Part shown: piece after piece, positions 17,000 to 27,641 of the stretch | Layout: each line of letters begins with the position of its first letter | Position numbering within the stretch: the first letter of the stretch is position 1 | Notes under the pieces: generated by a model | What the model was told of the DNA's origin: nothing | Databases searched by the model: none | The model's input: the letters and a program-made list of their open reading frames with translations, nothing else | Assembly (NCBI RefSeq): GCF_014646255.1 | Contig: NZ_BMNC01000016.1 | Span: forward strand, 62,001-126,000 | Source of the DNA: Lentzea pudingi | GTDB taxonomy: Bacteria; Actinomycetota; Actinomycetes; Mycobacteriales; Pseudonocardiaceae | DNA: 64,000 nucleotides | Direction of reading: 5' to 3' | Translations under genes and position numbers: made by a program

Positions 17000-17272
17000 A
17001 TGGCGGTGCTCGTCGAGAAGCGGTTGCGCATTGTCGAGGACGCGGATGTCGCAGCGGGACGTCCACTCCGTTCGGGTCCCAGGGTCATGCCGCGCCGCCC
17101 GGCGACGAAGCCGCATCCGGTCGTGGTGCCCGCCAGGCGCGAGTCGAGCTCGTGTGAGGTCCGGCCGAAGCGCGAGTCGCTGTTCGAACTCGTCGCCGTC
17201 GGTGTCCTGAGCGCTCTGACGGTCGTCGCGCTCGGTGTGCTTTACCTACAGCAGGCGGGGGTCACCCCGTAG
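17000..17272 (+). CDS. Small SOS-controlled single-pass membrane protein
   Basis: A 90-residue protein with a basic N-terminal region of about 60 residues (PRRPATKPHPVVVP, RRES), one membrane helix (about 65-84) and a tail of only a few residues (QQAGVTP). A perfect LexA box lies just upstream and GGAGG stands five bases before the ATG, so strong damage induction is expected. It sits where mycobacteria have Rv2719c and corynebacteria have divS, SOS-induced cell-division inhibitors divergent from lexA. Rv2719c has a LysM peptidoglycan-binding domain after its membrane helix; here the protein stops at that point. A division-blocking role is an inference from position and control only. ATG 16988 and GTG 16997 are alternative starts. 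Confidence 0.85.
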   Translation: MAVLVEKRLRIVEDADVAAGRPLRSGPRVMPRRPATKPHPVVVPARRESSSCEVRPKRESLFELVAVGVLSALTVVALGVLYLQQAGVTP

Positions 17273-17299
17273 TCCTGCCCCCACATCTTGTGTTCCGAC

Positions 17300-17341
17300 G
17301 CCCGCCGTGACGTGAACTCTCCGTCACCGGCGGGCTTTTTT
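17300..17341 (+). terminator. Rho-independent terminator after the SOS gene
   Basis: Stem GCCCGCC/GGCGGGC plus GTGACG/CGTCAC with one bulged C, loop TGAACTCTC, followed by six T (17336-17341). A canonical intrinsic terminator that separates the SOS gene from nrdR. Confidence 0.9.
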
Positions 17342-17438
17342 GCGTAATCACCGCTGATCGTCGGCGGTTCGCCCAACAGGGTGACACGCGATGCGTCGTG
17401 TCGAGTTGCGCGGGGGTTGGGTTGCGATCTAGGTTCTA

Positions 17439-17454
17439 CCCCTACATCTAGTGG
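17439..17454. promoter_or_regulatory. Probable NrdR box upstream of nrdR
   Basis: CCCCTACATCTAGTGG matches the known NrdR-box pattern acaCwAtATaTwGtgt at most positions, including the core C-T-A-x-A-T-x-T-A-G. It lies 92 bases before nrdR, consistent with autoregulation of the nrdR-nrdJ operon. NrdR boxes usually come in pairs; I cannot identify a convincing second copy, and the region around 17461-17476 is at best very degenerate. Confidence 0.55.
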
Positions 17455-17545
17455 TTGCACCGACGTAAGTAGTCCACAGGTTGTGGGTAACCCGACCAGT
17501 GAGGCTGCTGCGGTGGGTGCTGCGCGGGGGAAGGGGTGAGGTGGC

Positions 17546-18016
17546 GTGCGGTGTCCGTTCTGCCGCCATTCGGACTCGCGGGTGGTCGACTCCCGCGAGG
17601 TCGACGAGGGTCAGGTGATCCGTCGTCGGCGCTCCTGCAACAGCTGCAGCCGCAGGTTCACCACGGTCGAAGAAGCGGTTCTCGCCGTGGTCAAGCGCTC
17701 CGGCGTGACGGAGCCTTTCAGCCGCGACAAGGTCGTCGTGGGCGTGCGCAGGGCGTGCCAGGGCCGCCCGGTCGACGAGGACGCGTTCCAGGTGCTGGCA
17801 CAGCAGGTGGAAGAGTCGATCCGGTCGACGGGATGCGCGGAAATCGCCAGCCACGAGGTGGGGCTCGCCATTCTCGGCCCCCTGCGTGAGCTCGACGAGG
17901 TCGCATATCTGCGCTTCGCGAGCGTTTACAGGTCCTTCTCGTCCGTCGAGGACTTCGAGAAGGAAATTCTTGATCTTCGCACTGCCAGAGCCGAGGAAGC
18001 ACCGGCCGAGCAGTGA
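17546..18016 (+). CDS. nrdR: Transcriptional repressor NrdR
   Basis: Represses ribonucleotide reductase genes according to the ATP/dATP balance. The 156-residue protein has the N-terminal zinc ribbon (Cys3, Cys6, Cys31, Cys34; CPFC and CNSC) with RRRRSC as DNA-contacting stretch. The ATP-cone domain follows (about 46-136), beginning VVKRSGVTEPFSRDKV. The start is GTG at 17546 with a purine-rich stretch upstream. A likely NrdR box lies at 17439. It is 65 bases upstream of nrdJ, its expected target, and both probably share one transcript. Confidence 0.96.
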   Translation: MRCPFCRHSDSRVVDSREVDEGQVIRRRRSCNSCSRRFTTVEEAVLAVVKRSGVTEPFSRDKVVVGVRRACQGRPVDEDAFQVLAQQVEESIRSTGCAEIASHEVGLAILGPLRELDEVAYLRFASVYRSFSSVEDFEKEILDLRTARAEEAPAEQ

Positions 18017-18081
18017 TCCGCGCGCACCAAAGCGCGTGAGACGACCATCTTTTCCGAGCACCTGCACTAGGGAGATCCACC

Positions 18082-20910
<2,829 letters not shown>

Positions 20911-20925
20911 TGGGAAGTAGGTGAT

Positions 20926-20960
20926 CAGAGCCGGGGCGACCGCTGGTCGTCCCGGCTCTG
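20926..20960 (+). terminator. Hairpin terminator after nrdJ
   Basis: 16-bp stem (20926-20941 with 20945-20960, one mismatch) and a 3-base loop GCT. It has no long T tract, as is usual in these GC-rich genomes. Confidence 0.8.
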
Positions 20961-20979
20961 CCATGACTGGGGGGTTCTG

Positions 20980-21579
20980 GTGGATCAGCTGCTGGCGGGA
21001 TATCTGGTGGCCGCGCGCGGTGCCAGGGAGGACTGGCAGGACGCGGGACTGTCGGGCGGTGACCTGGTCTCGATGAGCGGGTGCGTCGCTGACGTGGTGC
21101 CGGCCGAGCGCGATGGCTGGGACGAGTGGTTCGACGACGCCGTCTCGGCCGCACGGTCATGCACCCGCGCGGACCTGCGCGTACTCGCCGTGGGCTTCGC
21201 CGCGGCGGATGCTCCGGCTCTGCTCGAGGACATCGCCGAGACAGGTGTGCGCCCGGAGCACGGCGGTGTGGCGGCCCGCCTGGCTCGCGGGGAGGCCTAC
21301 CCCGGTGAGCACTCCGGTCCGGTGCGTGGCTACGAGCTGGTCGGCTTCGACACCGGGATCTGGCACACGTGGACCTGTCTCGGCGGACTCGTCGGGGACG
21401 TCCGGCAAGCGACGGGCATCCGGCCTGGACCGTGGGGGTTGATCGAGGACGAGCGTGAGGCACGCCGGGCCGCGGCGTGGCTCACGGAGTCCGGGTTGGG
21501 CGACCCGAAGGTGTTCTTCTGGGTGCCCGCCCTCCTGATCGACATCACCGACGAGAGGCTTGGCGTCACGGCAAGGTGA
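20980..21579 (+). CDS. Hypothetical cytoplasmic protein
   Basis: I do not recognise this 199-residue protein. It has no signal peptide or membrane helix. It is acidic and rich in Ala, Gly and Trp, with blocks such as ERDGWDEWFDDAVSAARSC in the first third and WHTWTCLGGLVGDVRQATG and PGPWGLIEDEREARRAAAWL later. The latter half suggests an alpha/beta fold with an exposed Trp-rich surface. The start is GTG at 20980, following a GGGGGGTTC purine-rich stretch. It overlaps the convergent HNH-like gene by 14 bases. It begins a stretch of three unrelated unknowns between nrdJ and the LysR gene that looks like accessory DNA. Confidence 0.75.
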   Translation: MDQLLAGYLVAARGAREDWQDAGLSGGDLVSMSGCVADVVPAERDGWDEWFDDAVSAARSCTRADLRVLAVGFAAADAPALLEDIAETGVRPEHGGVAARLARGEAYPGEHSGPVRGYELVGFDTGIWHTWTCLGGLVGDVRQATGIRPGPWGLIEDEREARRAAAWLTESGLGDPKVFFWVPALLIDITDERLGVTAR

Positions 21580-22087
21580 TGCCGTGCCGGTCCGCCAGCT
21601 TCTTCTCCACCTCCGCGATCACGCACGCGATCGTCGACGGGTTGAGCCGTCCCTCCCCGAACCGCACCACGGTCCGCGCGAACTCGTCCGCCGCGAGCGC
21701 CCGGCACTCGGCGTTCAGCGAACGGTGGTTGACCGCGGCCTCCTTGAAGCACTCCAGCGGCTTGCGGCCGAAGATGACCTCGAACTCCTCCCAGCCCCGG
21801 AGCGTCCAGTACGTGTCGAACGACGACGCGGACGTCGCGCGCAGCCACCGCCACAGGTACCGCGGGTCCACGTGGCTCGGCGACTCGCTGACGCACCGCC
21901 CGCACAGCAGCACGACGTTGTCCGTGGTGCGACTGCCACCCATTGACGCGGGAACTACGAGGTGTTGCTCCAGTGAGGACCTGTAACCGCAGCGCCAGCA
22001 CCGTTCGTGAGCAGTGCTCCAGTCGATGACGAGGTCGACCTCGTGCTCGACCCAGTACGCGACGATCTGCTGGTTGCTGGTGCTCAT
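21566..22087 (-). CDS. HNH-like zinc-finger protein, probably nuclease-related
   Basis: A 173-residue protein whose first 75 residues look like an HNH endonuclease module. There are two zinc pairs, CWRCG (about residues 30-34) and CGRC (about 62-65), with LEQHLVVPASMGGSRTTDN between them. The usual HH dyad is reduced to a single His (QHLV) and the last His of the classic H-N-H triad is Val (CVSESP), so nuclease activity is doubtful. The C-terminal 100 residues are helical and unrecognised (WRWLRATSASSFDTYWTLR, then EFARTVVRFGEGRLNPSTI). The start is ATG at 22087, preceded by GGAAGGA. It could be a decayed mobile or defence nuclease, or a DNA-binding protein. Confidence 0.7.
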   Translation of the reverse strand: MSTSNQQIVAYWVEHEVDLVIDWSTAHERCWRCGYRSSLEQHLVVPASMGGSRTTDNVVLLCGRCVSESPSHVDPRYLWRWLRATSASSFDTYWTLRGWEEFEVIFGRKPLECFKEAAVNHRSLNAECRALAADEFARTVVRFGEGRLNPSTIACVIAEVEKKLADRHGITLP

Positions 22088-22185
22088 GTGATCCTTCCCC
22101 AGTCGTTGCCTCCCCTGTCGGTCGTGAAGGCGATTCCGTTTCGCCCACCCGCAACTGATAGAACATCTCGCATTAAGGGGGAGAG

Positions 22186-22737
22186 ATGCCTTCGTTCGAC
22201 GACTTACGCCGGTACCTGCTCGGTCAGCTCAACGCCGCTGTCCGGCGACCCGGCATGTACGGCGGTGAGGCGGTGATCCTCACCCTGCTCGACGCGCTGG
22301 CGTTCGCCGACGACCGCACGGACCGGTGGCAGATCGAGCTCGAGGCGTTGGTCAAGCGCGGTGCGGCGAACGCGGCGATGGTCAGCGGCGCGGTGCACGA
22401 GGCGCTCGGGCACCGCAGCGAGGACGTCATGGCGTCGGTGTACGCGGATCTCGCGCACCGGCAGGGCTGGCTGAGCCTCGACGCCGACAGCCGCATCCCC
22501 GGTGTGCTGGGGGAGCGGGACTGCCTGCTCGACGACGTGATCGCCGAGTACGGCGAGCCGCCGTTGTGGCTGGGCGGCACGAATCCCAAGTACTCGAAGA
22601 CGCTCGGCTACCCGGACCGGTCCGGGTCGCTGGTGTTCTTCCACTTCATGCCGGAGATGCGGTTGATGGCGACGAGGCGCGGCGAAGGAGGCTTCCGCGA
22701 CAGCTTCGTCTTCACACCTGCTGGGCTATCGCGATGA
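22186..22737 (+). CDS. Hypothetical protein
   Basis: I do not recognise this 183-residue protein. It has no signal peptide or membrane helix. The first half is helical (FDDLRRYLLGQLNAAVRRPGMYGGEAVILTLLDAL, residues about 4-38), and the second half has a Trp/Gly-rich patch EPPLWLGGTNPKYSKTLGYP and a beta-like end. The start is well supported by GGGGGAGAG directly before the ATG. The last 26 bases overlap the convergent LysR gene. Its neighbours give no clue to its job. RPGMYGG resembles openings of some small immunity-like proteins, but that is a loose impression. Confidence 0.78.
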   Translation: MPSFDDLRRYLLGQLNAAVRRPGMYGGEAVILTLLDALAFADDRTDRWQIELEALVKRGAANAAMVSGAVHEALGHRSEDVMASVYADLAHRQGWLSLDADSRIPGVLGERDCLLDDVIAEYGEPPLWLGGTNPKYSKTLGYPDRSGSLVFFHFMPEMRLMATRRGEGGFRDSFVFTPAGLSR

Positions 22738-23500
22738 ACTCGGTGAGCAGCGGCGTCTGCCGGTGCTCCGCCCACGCCAGTGCGACCTCGTTCGGCGCGA
22801 TGTCCTCTATCGGCACGTGCACCAAGTCCTCGCGCGAGTAGAACACCGCCGTCGACAACGGCAGGATCGCCACCCCGCCGTGCATCGCGACGTGCTCCAG
22901 CTTCTCCTCGACGGTCCGGATGCCCGGAGTGCCGGTGTGCGTCACGCGCCGTTCGCCGGACAGGTCCGCCTCCAGCACGCTTTCCTTGCCCGCCAGCCGA
23001 TGCGTCGCCGGGATCACGGCGACGCGCGGTTCGGTGAACAGCGGCACGACGCGGAGCCCGTCCATCGGCACCGGCAGCCGCACGTAACCGGCGTCGACGC
23101 GGCCGTCCTGGATCACCTCGACCTGGTCCTCCCACGTCGTGCGCACGACCTCGATCCGCAGGCCGGGATGCCGTGACGCCAGCAGCCGCAGCGCGGAAGT
23201 GACGATCAGGCCGGGCATGAACCCGACCGTGAACGTGTCCGCCACACCGACGCGCCGCAGCAACGCGGAAGCCTGCGCGAGCAACGGGCGTGCGTCGGCC
23301 AGCAGTTGCGAGCCCGCCTGAGTCAGCGCTGTCCCCTTCGGCGAACGGTCGAACAGCTGGACCTTCAGTTCCGTCTCCAGCGCGCGGATCTGCCGCGACA
23401 GCACCGGCTGCGCGATGTGCAACGACTCGGCGGCGCGGCCGAAGTTCAGCTGCTCTGCGACCGCCACGAAGTACCGGAGCTTCCGCAGGTCCAGATCCAT
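22712..23500 (-). CDS. LysR family transcriptional regulator
   Basis: A 262-residue LysR-type regulator. The N-terminal helix-turn-helix (about residues 3-62) is classic: LRKLRYFVAVAEQLNFGRAAESLHIAQPVLSRQ followed by LETELKVQLFDRSPKGTALT. The C-terminal ligand domain (about 85-255) is somewhat short compared with the usual 290-310 residues of the family. LysR proteins usually control the divergent neighbour; here that is the large phosphotransferase at 23678, 177 bases away. The co-inducer is unknown. Confidence 0.92.
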   Translation of the reverse strand: MDLDLRKLRYFVAVAEQLNFGRAAESLHIAQPVLSRQIRALETELKVQLFDRSPKGTALTQAGSQLLADARPLLAQASALLRRVGVADTFTVGFMPGLIVTSALRLLASRHPGLRIEVVRTTWEDQVEVIQDGRVDAGYVRLPVPMDGLRVVPLFTEPRVAVIPATHRLAGKESVLEADLSGERRVTHTGTPGIRTVEEKLEHVAMHGGVAILPLSTAVFYSREDLVHVPIEDIAPNEVALAWAEHRQTPLLTEFIAIAQQV

Positions 23501-23599
23501 GTGCCCAAGCCTAGGTCACACCGATGAAACCGCAGGTGATGCGCATAGTTCTGCACACCGCGGACATGGCGCGGGGCTTCACCATCCTGCGCGGGAGTG

Positions 23600-23615
23600 G
23601 TGATTTATTCATCAC
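23600..23615. promoter_or_regulatory. Inverted repeat upstream of the PEP-synthase-like gene
   Basis: GTGAT-TTATTC-ATCAC, a 5-bp inverted repeat in an AT-rich pocket 63 bases before the ATG at 23678. It is a candidate operator for the divergent LysR protein or another regulator; it is weak on its own. Confidence 0.35.
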
Positions 23616-23677
23616 GTGTTGAGTTTTCGGCTGAACGCTCGTAACCTCCTCTTCAGGCGGAACCTGGAGGGGTACCC

Positions 23678-26176
23678 ATGGCGCTCACCATCGACTTCAA
23701 GTCCATCGACGGCACGATGCTCGCCACTGTGGGCGGCAAGGCCGCGAACCTCGGTGAGCTCACCAGGGCCGGCCTGCCGGTGCCGCACGGCTTCTGCGTC
23801 ACCACGGACGCCTACCGCGCCGTCGCACGAGCCGGCGAACTGGCGGACACCACTCCGGAGCATGCCCGCAGAACGTTGCTGGACACCGCTGTGCCGCAGG
23901 AGATCCGGGACGCGATCGTCACTGAATACCGCAAGCTCGGCGACGACGTGCCCGTGGCTGTCCGGTCCAGTGCCACCGCCGAGGACCTGCCGTTCGCGAG
24001 CTTCGCGGGTCAGCAGGACACGTTCCTCAACGTCGTCGGCGAGGACGCGGTGGTCGACGCGGTGCGCCGGTGCTGGGCATCGCTGTGGACGGACCGCGCG
24101 GTCAGCTACCGCGAGACGAACGGCATCGACCACACCACCACCTACCTGGCCGTTGTCGTGCAACGGATGGTGCAGTCCGCGGTGTCCGGCGTGATGTTCA
24201 CGGCCAACCCCGTCACCGGCACGCGCGAACAGATCGTCATCGACGCGAGCCCCGGTCTCGGCGAGGCGGTCGTGTCCGGCGCGGTCAACCCCGACCACTT
24301 CGTCGTCGACGGCCGTGAGATCGTCGAGAAGCGGCTGGGGGACAAGAAGTTCGTCATCCGCTCGCTACCGGGCGGCGGCACCGAGCACGTCGAGGCCGGC
24401 GAAAGCGACGACCAGTGCCTCACCGACGGGCAGATCCACGCGCTCGCCGTTCTCGGCCGCAAGGTGCAGCAGCACTACGGGTCGCCGCAGGACACCGAGT
24501 GGGCGATCGACGACGACGGCGACCTGCACCTCACCCAGGCGCGGCCGATCACGACGCTGTTCCCGTTGCCGGACAACGCGGACGGCGGCGCGCACGTCTA
24601 CTTCTGCTTCAGCCTCGCGCAGGGGCTCGAACGCCCGATCACGCCGATGGGGCGCGCGGTGTTCCGGGAGATCTCCAAGGCCGCCTTCGAGATCGTCATC
24701 GGCGACCCGAAGAGCAAGTCCTATGTGGAGACCGGCGAGCGCATCTTCTTCGACGTCACCAAGGTGTTGCAGAGCAAGGTCGGCCGCGAGTTCATCACGC
24801 GTCTGCTCGGCGTCATGGAGGCGCGTTCCTCCGAGGTGCTGCGAGGCCTGTTCGTCGACCCGAGGTTCGCGATCAGGAACTCCTCCCCGACGCCCGCGGT
24901 GAAGCGCGTGCTCAGGCTGGCCCGCCGGTTCCGGCTGCCGGTGACCGCCGTGAAGGCGCTGGTGAACCCCGAGAAGGCCGTGCGCACCGCGTTGCTGATG
25001 GAACGCGAGGTGCTGGAGAAGGCCGCGAGCCTCTCGATCGAGCAGGCGTTGCAGCGGTGCACCGTGCCGGTGCTGCCCAGGCTCGCACCCACCGCGCTGG
25101 TCGGGTTCGCGATGCTCGGCCTCGTCGGCAAGGTCGTGAGGACCAAGCCGGGGGAGCTGCAGACGGTCCTGCGCGGCCTGCCCAACAACATCACCACCGA
25201 GATGGACATGGCGATGTGGGACCTGGCGCAGGAGATCCGCCACGATCCCGAGGCGCTGCGGCAGTTCCGCGACGGCGAACGCCCCGCCGCGCTCGACCGC
25301 TTCCTCGCGCGGTGGGGGCACCGCGCCGTCGCCGAGATCGACCTCGGCCTGCCCCGGTGGTCCGACGACCCGGCGCACGTCATCGGCGTCGTCGAGAACT
25401 TCCTGCGCCTCGAAGACGACCAGGCCCACCCCGACGCGGTCTTCGCACGAGGCGCCGCCGAAGCCGAGGCGATGATCGAGACGCTGGCCGGGCGGGCCTG
25501 GGGACGTGGCTGGTTCGTGCGCTTCGCGTTGCGCCGCACCAGGGTGCTCGCCGGCCTGCGGGAGTACCCGAAGTACCTGATCATCACGTTGTTCGGCGTG
25601 CTGCGGAAGCGCGTCGCCGACCTGGGAGCCGAGCTCGTCGCGGCTGATCGCCTCGACGCCCGTGACGACGTCTTCTTCCTGAACTTCGAGGAAATGCGCT
25701 CCGTACAAGGAGATCTGCGCACGCTGGTGGCTGAGCGCCGTGAGGTCTACGACCGCGAGATGCGACGCAGGCACATCCCGCGCGTGTTGCTGTCGGACGG
25801 CACGGAACCCGAGGCGGTGCACCACGGCGGCCCGGTGGAGGGCGACCTCGTCGGCACCCCGGCGTCGGCGGGCACGATCACCGGCATCGCACGCGTCGTC
25901 ATGGACCCGGTCGGCGCGCACCTCGAACCCGGCGAGATCCTCGTGGCGCCGTCGACGGATCCGGGGTGGACGCCGCTGTTCCTGACGGCGGGCGGCCTCG
26001 TGATGGAGATGGGCGGGGCGAACTCGCACGGCGCGGTCGTGGCGCGTGAGTACGGCATTCCGGCGGTCGTGGGCGTGCGTCAGGCCGTGACGCGGATCAG
26101 GACCGGTGAGCGCATCACCGTCGACGGCAGCACTGGCGCGGTGATCACGCTGGAACCGCCTGTTGAAGTCTCGTGA
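23678..26176 (+). CDS. PEP-synthase-family phosphotransferase, rifampin phosphotransferase-like
   Basis: An 832-residue enzyme of the pyruvate-phosphate-dikinase superfamily. It has an N-terminal ATP-grasp domain (about 1-300; VGGKAANLGEL, VAVRSSATAEDLP, QPITP-like QARPITTLFP at its end). A long helical central region follows (about 310-720). The C-terminal swivelling domain has the phosphohistidine segment GGANSHGAVVAREYGIPAVVGV (about 785-805). The order ATP-grasp/helical middle/His domain at about 830-870 residues is that of rifampin phosphotransferase Rph, but many actinobacterial relatives are of unknown substrate. Classic PpsA ends with a TIM barrel, which is absent here. GGAGG supports the ATG. 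It may be controlled by the divergent LysR. Confidence 0.8.
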   Translation: MALTIDFKSIDGTMLATVGGKAANLGELTRAGLPVPHGFCVTTDAYRAVARAGELADTTPEHARRTLLDTAVPQEIRDAIVTEYRKLGDDVPVAVRSSATAEDLPFASFAGQQDTFLNVVGEDAVVDAVRRCWASLWTDRAVSYRETNGIDHTTTYLAVVVQRMVQSAVSGVMFTANPVTGTREQIVIDASPGLGEAVVSGAVNPDHFVVDGREIVEKRLGDKKFVIRSLPGGGTEHVEAGESDDQCLTDGQIHALAVLGRKVQQHYGSPQDTEWAIDDDGDLHLTQARPITTLFPLPDNADGGAHVYFCFSLAQGLERPITPMGRAVFREISKAAFEIVIGDPKSKSYVETGERIFFDVTKVLQSKVGREFITRLLGVMEARSSEVLRGLFVDPRFAIRNSSPTPAVKRVLRLARRFRLPVTAVKALVNPEKAVRTALLMEREVLEKAASLSIEQALQRCTVPVLPRLAPTALVGFAMLGLVGKVVRTKPGELQTVLRGLPNNITTEMDMAMWDLAQEIRHDPEALRQFRDGERPAALDRFLARWGHRAVAEIDLGLPRWSDDPAHVIGVVENFLRLEDDQAHPDAVFARGAAEAEAMIETLAGRAWGRGWFVRFALRRTRVLAGLREYPKYLIITLFGVLRKRVADLGAELVAADRLDARDDVFFLNFEEMRSVQGDLRTLVAERREVYDREMRRRHIPRVLLSDGTEPEAVHHGGPVEGDLVGTPASAGTITGIARVVMDPVGAHLEPGEILVAPSTDPGWTPLFLTAGGLVMEMGGANSHGAVVAREYGIPAVVGVRQAVTRIRTGERITVDGSTGAVITLEPPVEVS

Positions 26177-26204
26177 TGCCGTCCGGACGCGTAATGTCGG
26201 GAAT

Positions 26205-26861
26205 GTGGCTGAGTCCAAAGGTGAGCTGAACAAGGTCCAGCAGGGCATCGCCGACTACCTGCTGCGCGCCGGCGTGGACGGCTTCGGGCCGTTCAAGAGT
26301 GCCCGCGAGTCCGCGTCCGAGGCGCTCGCCAAGAAGGGCGACGAGACCGACGCGATCAAGTACCTCATCCGCAAGCACGTCGCGCTGGCGGGCGCGCAGG
26401 GCTTCGTCACGAACCTCGGTGGCCTGATCACGCTGCCGGTCTCGCTGCCGTCCAACATCGCGGCCACGTACGTCATCCAGACGCACCTCATCGCGTCCAT
26501 CGCGTCGTTGCGCGGCCACGACGTGGACAGCGAGGAGGTGCAGATGGCGATCCTGCTGTGCCTGCTCGGGAATGCCGGAACCGAGCTGTTCAAAAAGGTC
26601 GGCATCAAGCAGTTCACGAAGAAGGCCGCGTCGGCACTCATCACAAAATACGGTACAAAGAAACTCGGGACCGTCGTGGCGAAGGGCGTTCCGCTGCTGG
26701 GCGGCGTCATCGGTGGTGGCGTCGACGCCGCCTCTACCAGAGCGGTCGGCGCATTCGCCAATCGCTACTTCGCTCGCACGGACGTGTTGCCGAAGGTCAT
26801 CGACGGCGAGGTGCTGTCCGTGGAGATCGAGGAAGCGGGCGGAACGGCCGATTCGCGCTAA
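26205..26861 (+). CDS. EcsC family protein
   Basis: A 218-residue protein with the EcsC-family core: GFVTNLGGLITLPVSLP, then NIAATYVIQTHLIASIASLRG and VQMAILLCLLGNAG, which are amphipathic or membrane-associated helices. The C-terminus has the glycine-rich PLLGGVIGGGVDA. The family is named for a protein of the Bacillus ecs locus and its biochemical role is unknown. I chose the GTG at 26205; a TTG at 26163, overlapping the phosphotransferase stop, is the alternative. It follows the phosphotransferase closely and is probably co-transcribed with it. It overlaps the convergent DUF4239 gene by four bases. Confidence 0.72.
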   Translation: MAESKGELNKVQQGIADYLLRAGVDGFGPFKSARESASEALAKKGDETDAIKYLIRKHVALAGAQGFVTNLGGLITLPVSLPSNIAATYVIQTHLIASIASLRGHDVDSEEVQMAILLCLLGNAGTELFKKVGIKQFTKKAASALITKYGTKKLGTVVAKGVPLLGGVIGGGVDAASTRAVGAFANRYFARTDVLPKVIDGEVLSVEIEEAGGTADSR

Positions 26862-27616
26862 CTGAGCCTGTCCAGTGCGGAGCTGAACGCGTCCGGCGGG
26901 ATGAGGACGCCACCGCTGAACGGGTTCTGCAACTGGTAGATCGCGAACAGCAGCAGGACCAGCGTCGAGCTCAGCGTGATCGTGATCAGCAGCTGCGAGG
27001 TCAGGGTCGGCCCGCGGAACAGGTACGGGAACAGCAGCGAGAGCCCGGTGCCGATCAGCAGCGCGAGCCACACGACCGGGTTGACGCCGTTGTCCGCCGC
27101 GTCCAGACGTTCCTGCCTGGCCTGGTAGACCTCCCACAGCTGGTTCGCGGCCTCGGCCTTGCGGTCCTCCTGCCAGCCGCCGTCCGGCGCCGCGGTCGAG
27201 ATCGTGTCCCTGAGCTGGTTCAACGTGGCCCAGCCCTGGTTGCCGACCTCCTCGCCGTCGCGCATGCGCGGCCACTCGTCGTCGACGACGGTCGACACGT
27301 AGTCGCGGATCAGCTGGTCGACCTTCGTCTTCGCGGGATCCGGCAGCGAGTCCGAGGCCCAGTCGACGGCGACGAGCGCGTTCGCCTCCTTCTGCACCTG
27401 TTCCTCGGCGCCGTTGGCCGAGTCGAACAGGGAGATGAGGATGAACGCGGCGAGCACCGCGTGCAGGCCGGCGACGATGCTGAACACCGAACCGCCCGCC
27501 CCGAGGTTCTTCTCGCCCACTTCCTCCGAGCCGAACCGGCGGGTGATGACGACGAGAACGGCGGAGATGGCGGCGGCACCGAGAACCCAGAGCGTGCCAC
27601 TGAGGTAAATGCTCAA
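26858..27616 (-). CDS. DUF4239 (bestrophin-like) membrane protein
   Basis: A 252-residue membrane protein with two N-terminal helices (about 5-25 and 45-65), a soluble cytoplasmic or periplasmic middle (about 70-175) and two C-terminal helices (about 180-200 and 208-230), ending with YQLQNPFSGGVLI. This is the pattern of DUF4239 proteins, distant relatives of bestrophin channels; transport function is unproven. The start is TTG at 27616, made credible by AGGAG six bases upstream, and it gives the expected hydrophobic opening SIYLSGTLWVLGAA. It is divergent from the secreted propeller-like gene at 27705, with a palindrome between them. Confidence 0.8.
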   Translation of the reverse strand: MSIYLSGTLWVLGAAAISAVLVVITRRFGSEEVGEKNLGAGGSVFSIVAGLHAVLAAFILISLFDSANGAEEQVQKEANALVAVDWASDSLPDPAKTKVDQLIRDYVSTVVDDEWPRMRDGEEVGNQGWATLNQLRDTISTAAPDGGWQEDRKAEAANQLWEVYQARQERLDAADNGVNPVVWLALLIGTGLSLLFPYLFRGPTLTSQLLITITLSSTLVLLLFAIYQLQNPFSGGVLIPPDAFSSALDRLS

Positions 27617-27621
27617 TTCGG

Positions 27622-27626
27622 CTCCT
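27622..27626 (-). promoter_or_regulatory. Ribosome binding site deciding a TTG start
   Basis: AGGAG on the minus strand, five bases before the TTG at 27616. There is no ATG or GTG at a better distance in this frame, so the TTG is probably the true start of the DUF4239 gene. Confidence 0.75.
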
Positions 27627-27641
27627 TTCTTGGTGTGGGAT

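Noticed and set aside
17472..17486. DnaA box or origin signal (AGTCCACAGG-TTGTGGG)
   Set aside because: A single imperfect match without dnaA, dnaN or a box cluster. The small inverted repeat CCACA/TGTGG may just be part of the nrdR promoter region.
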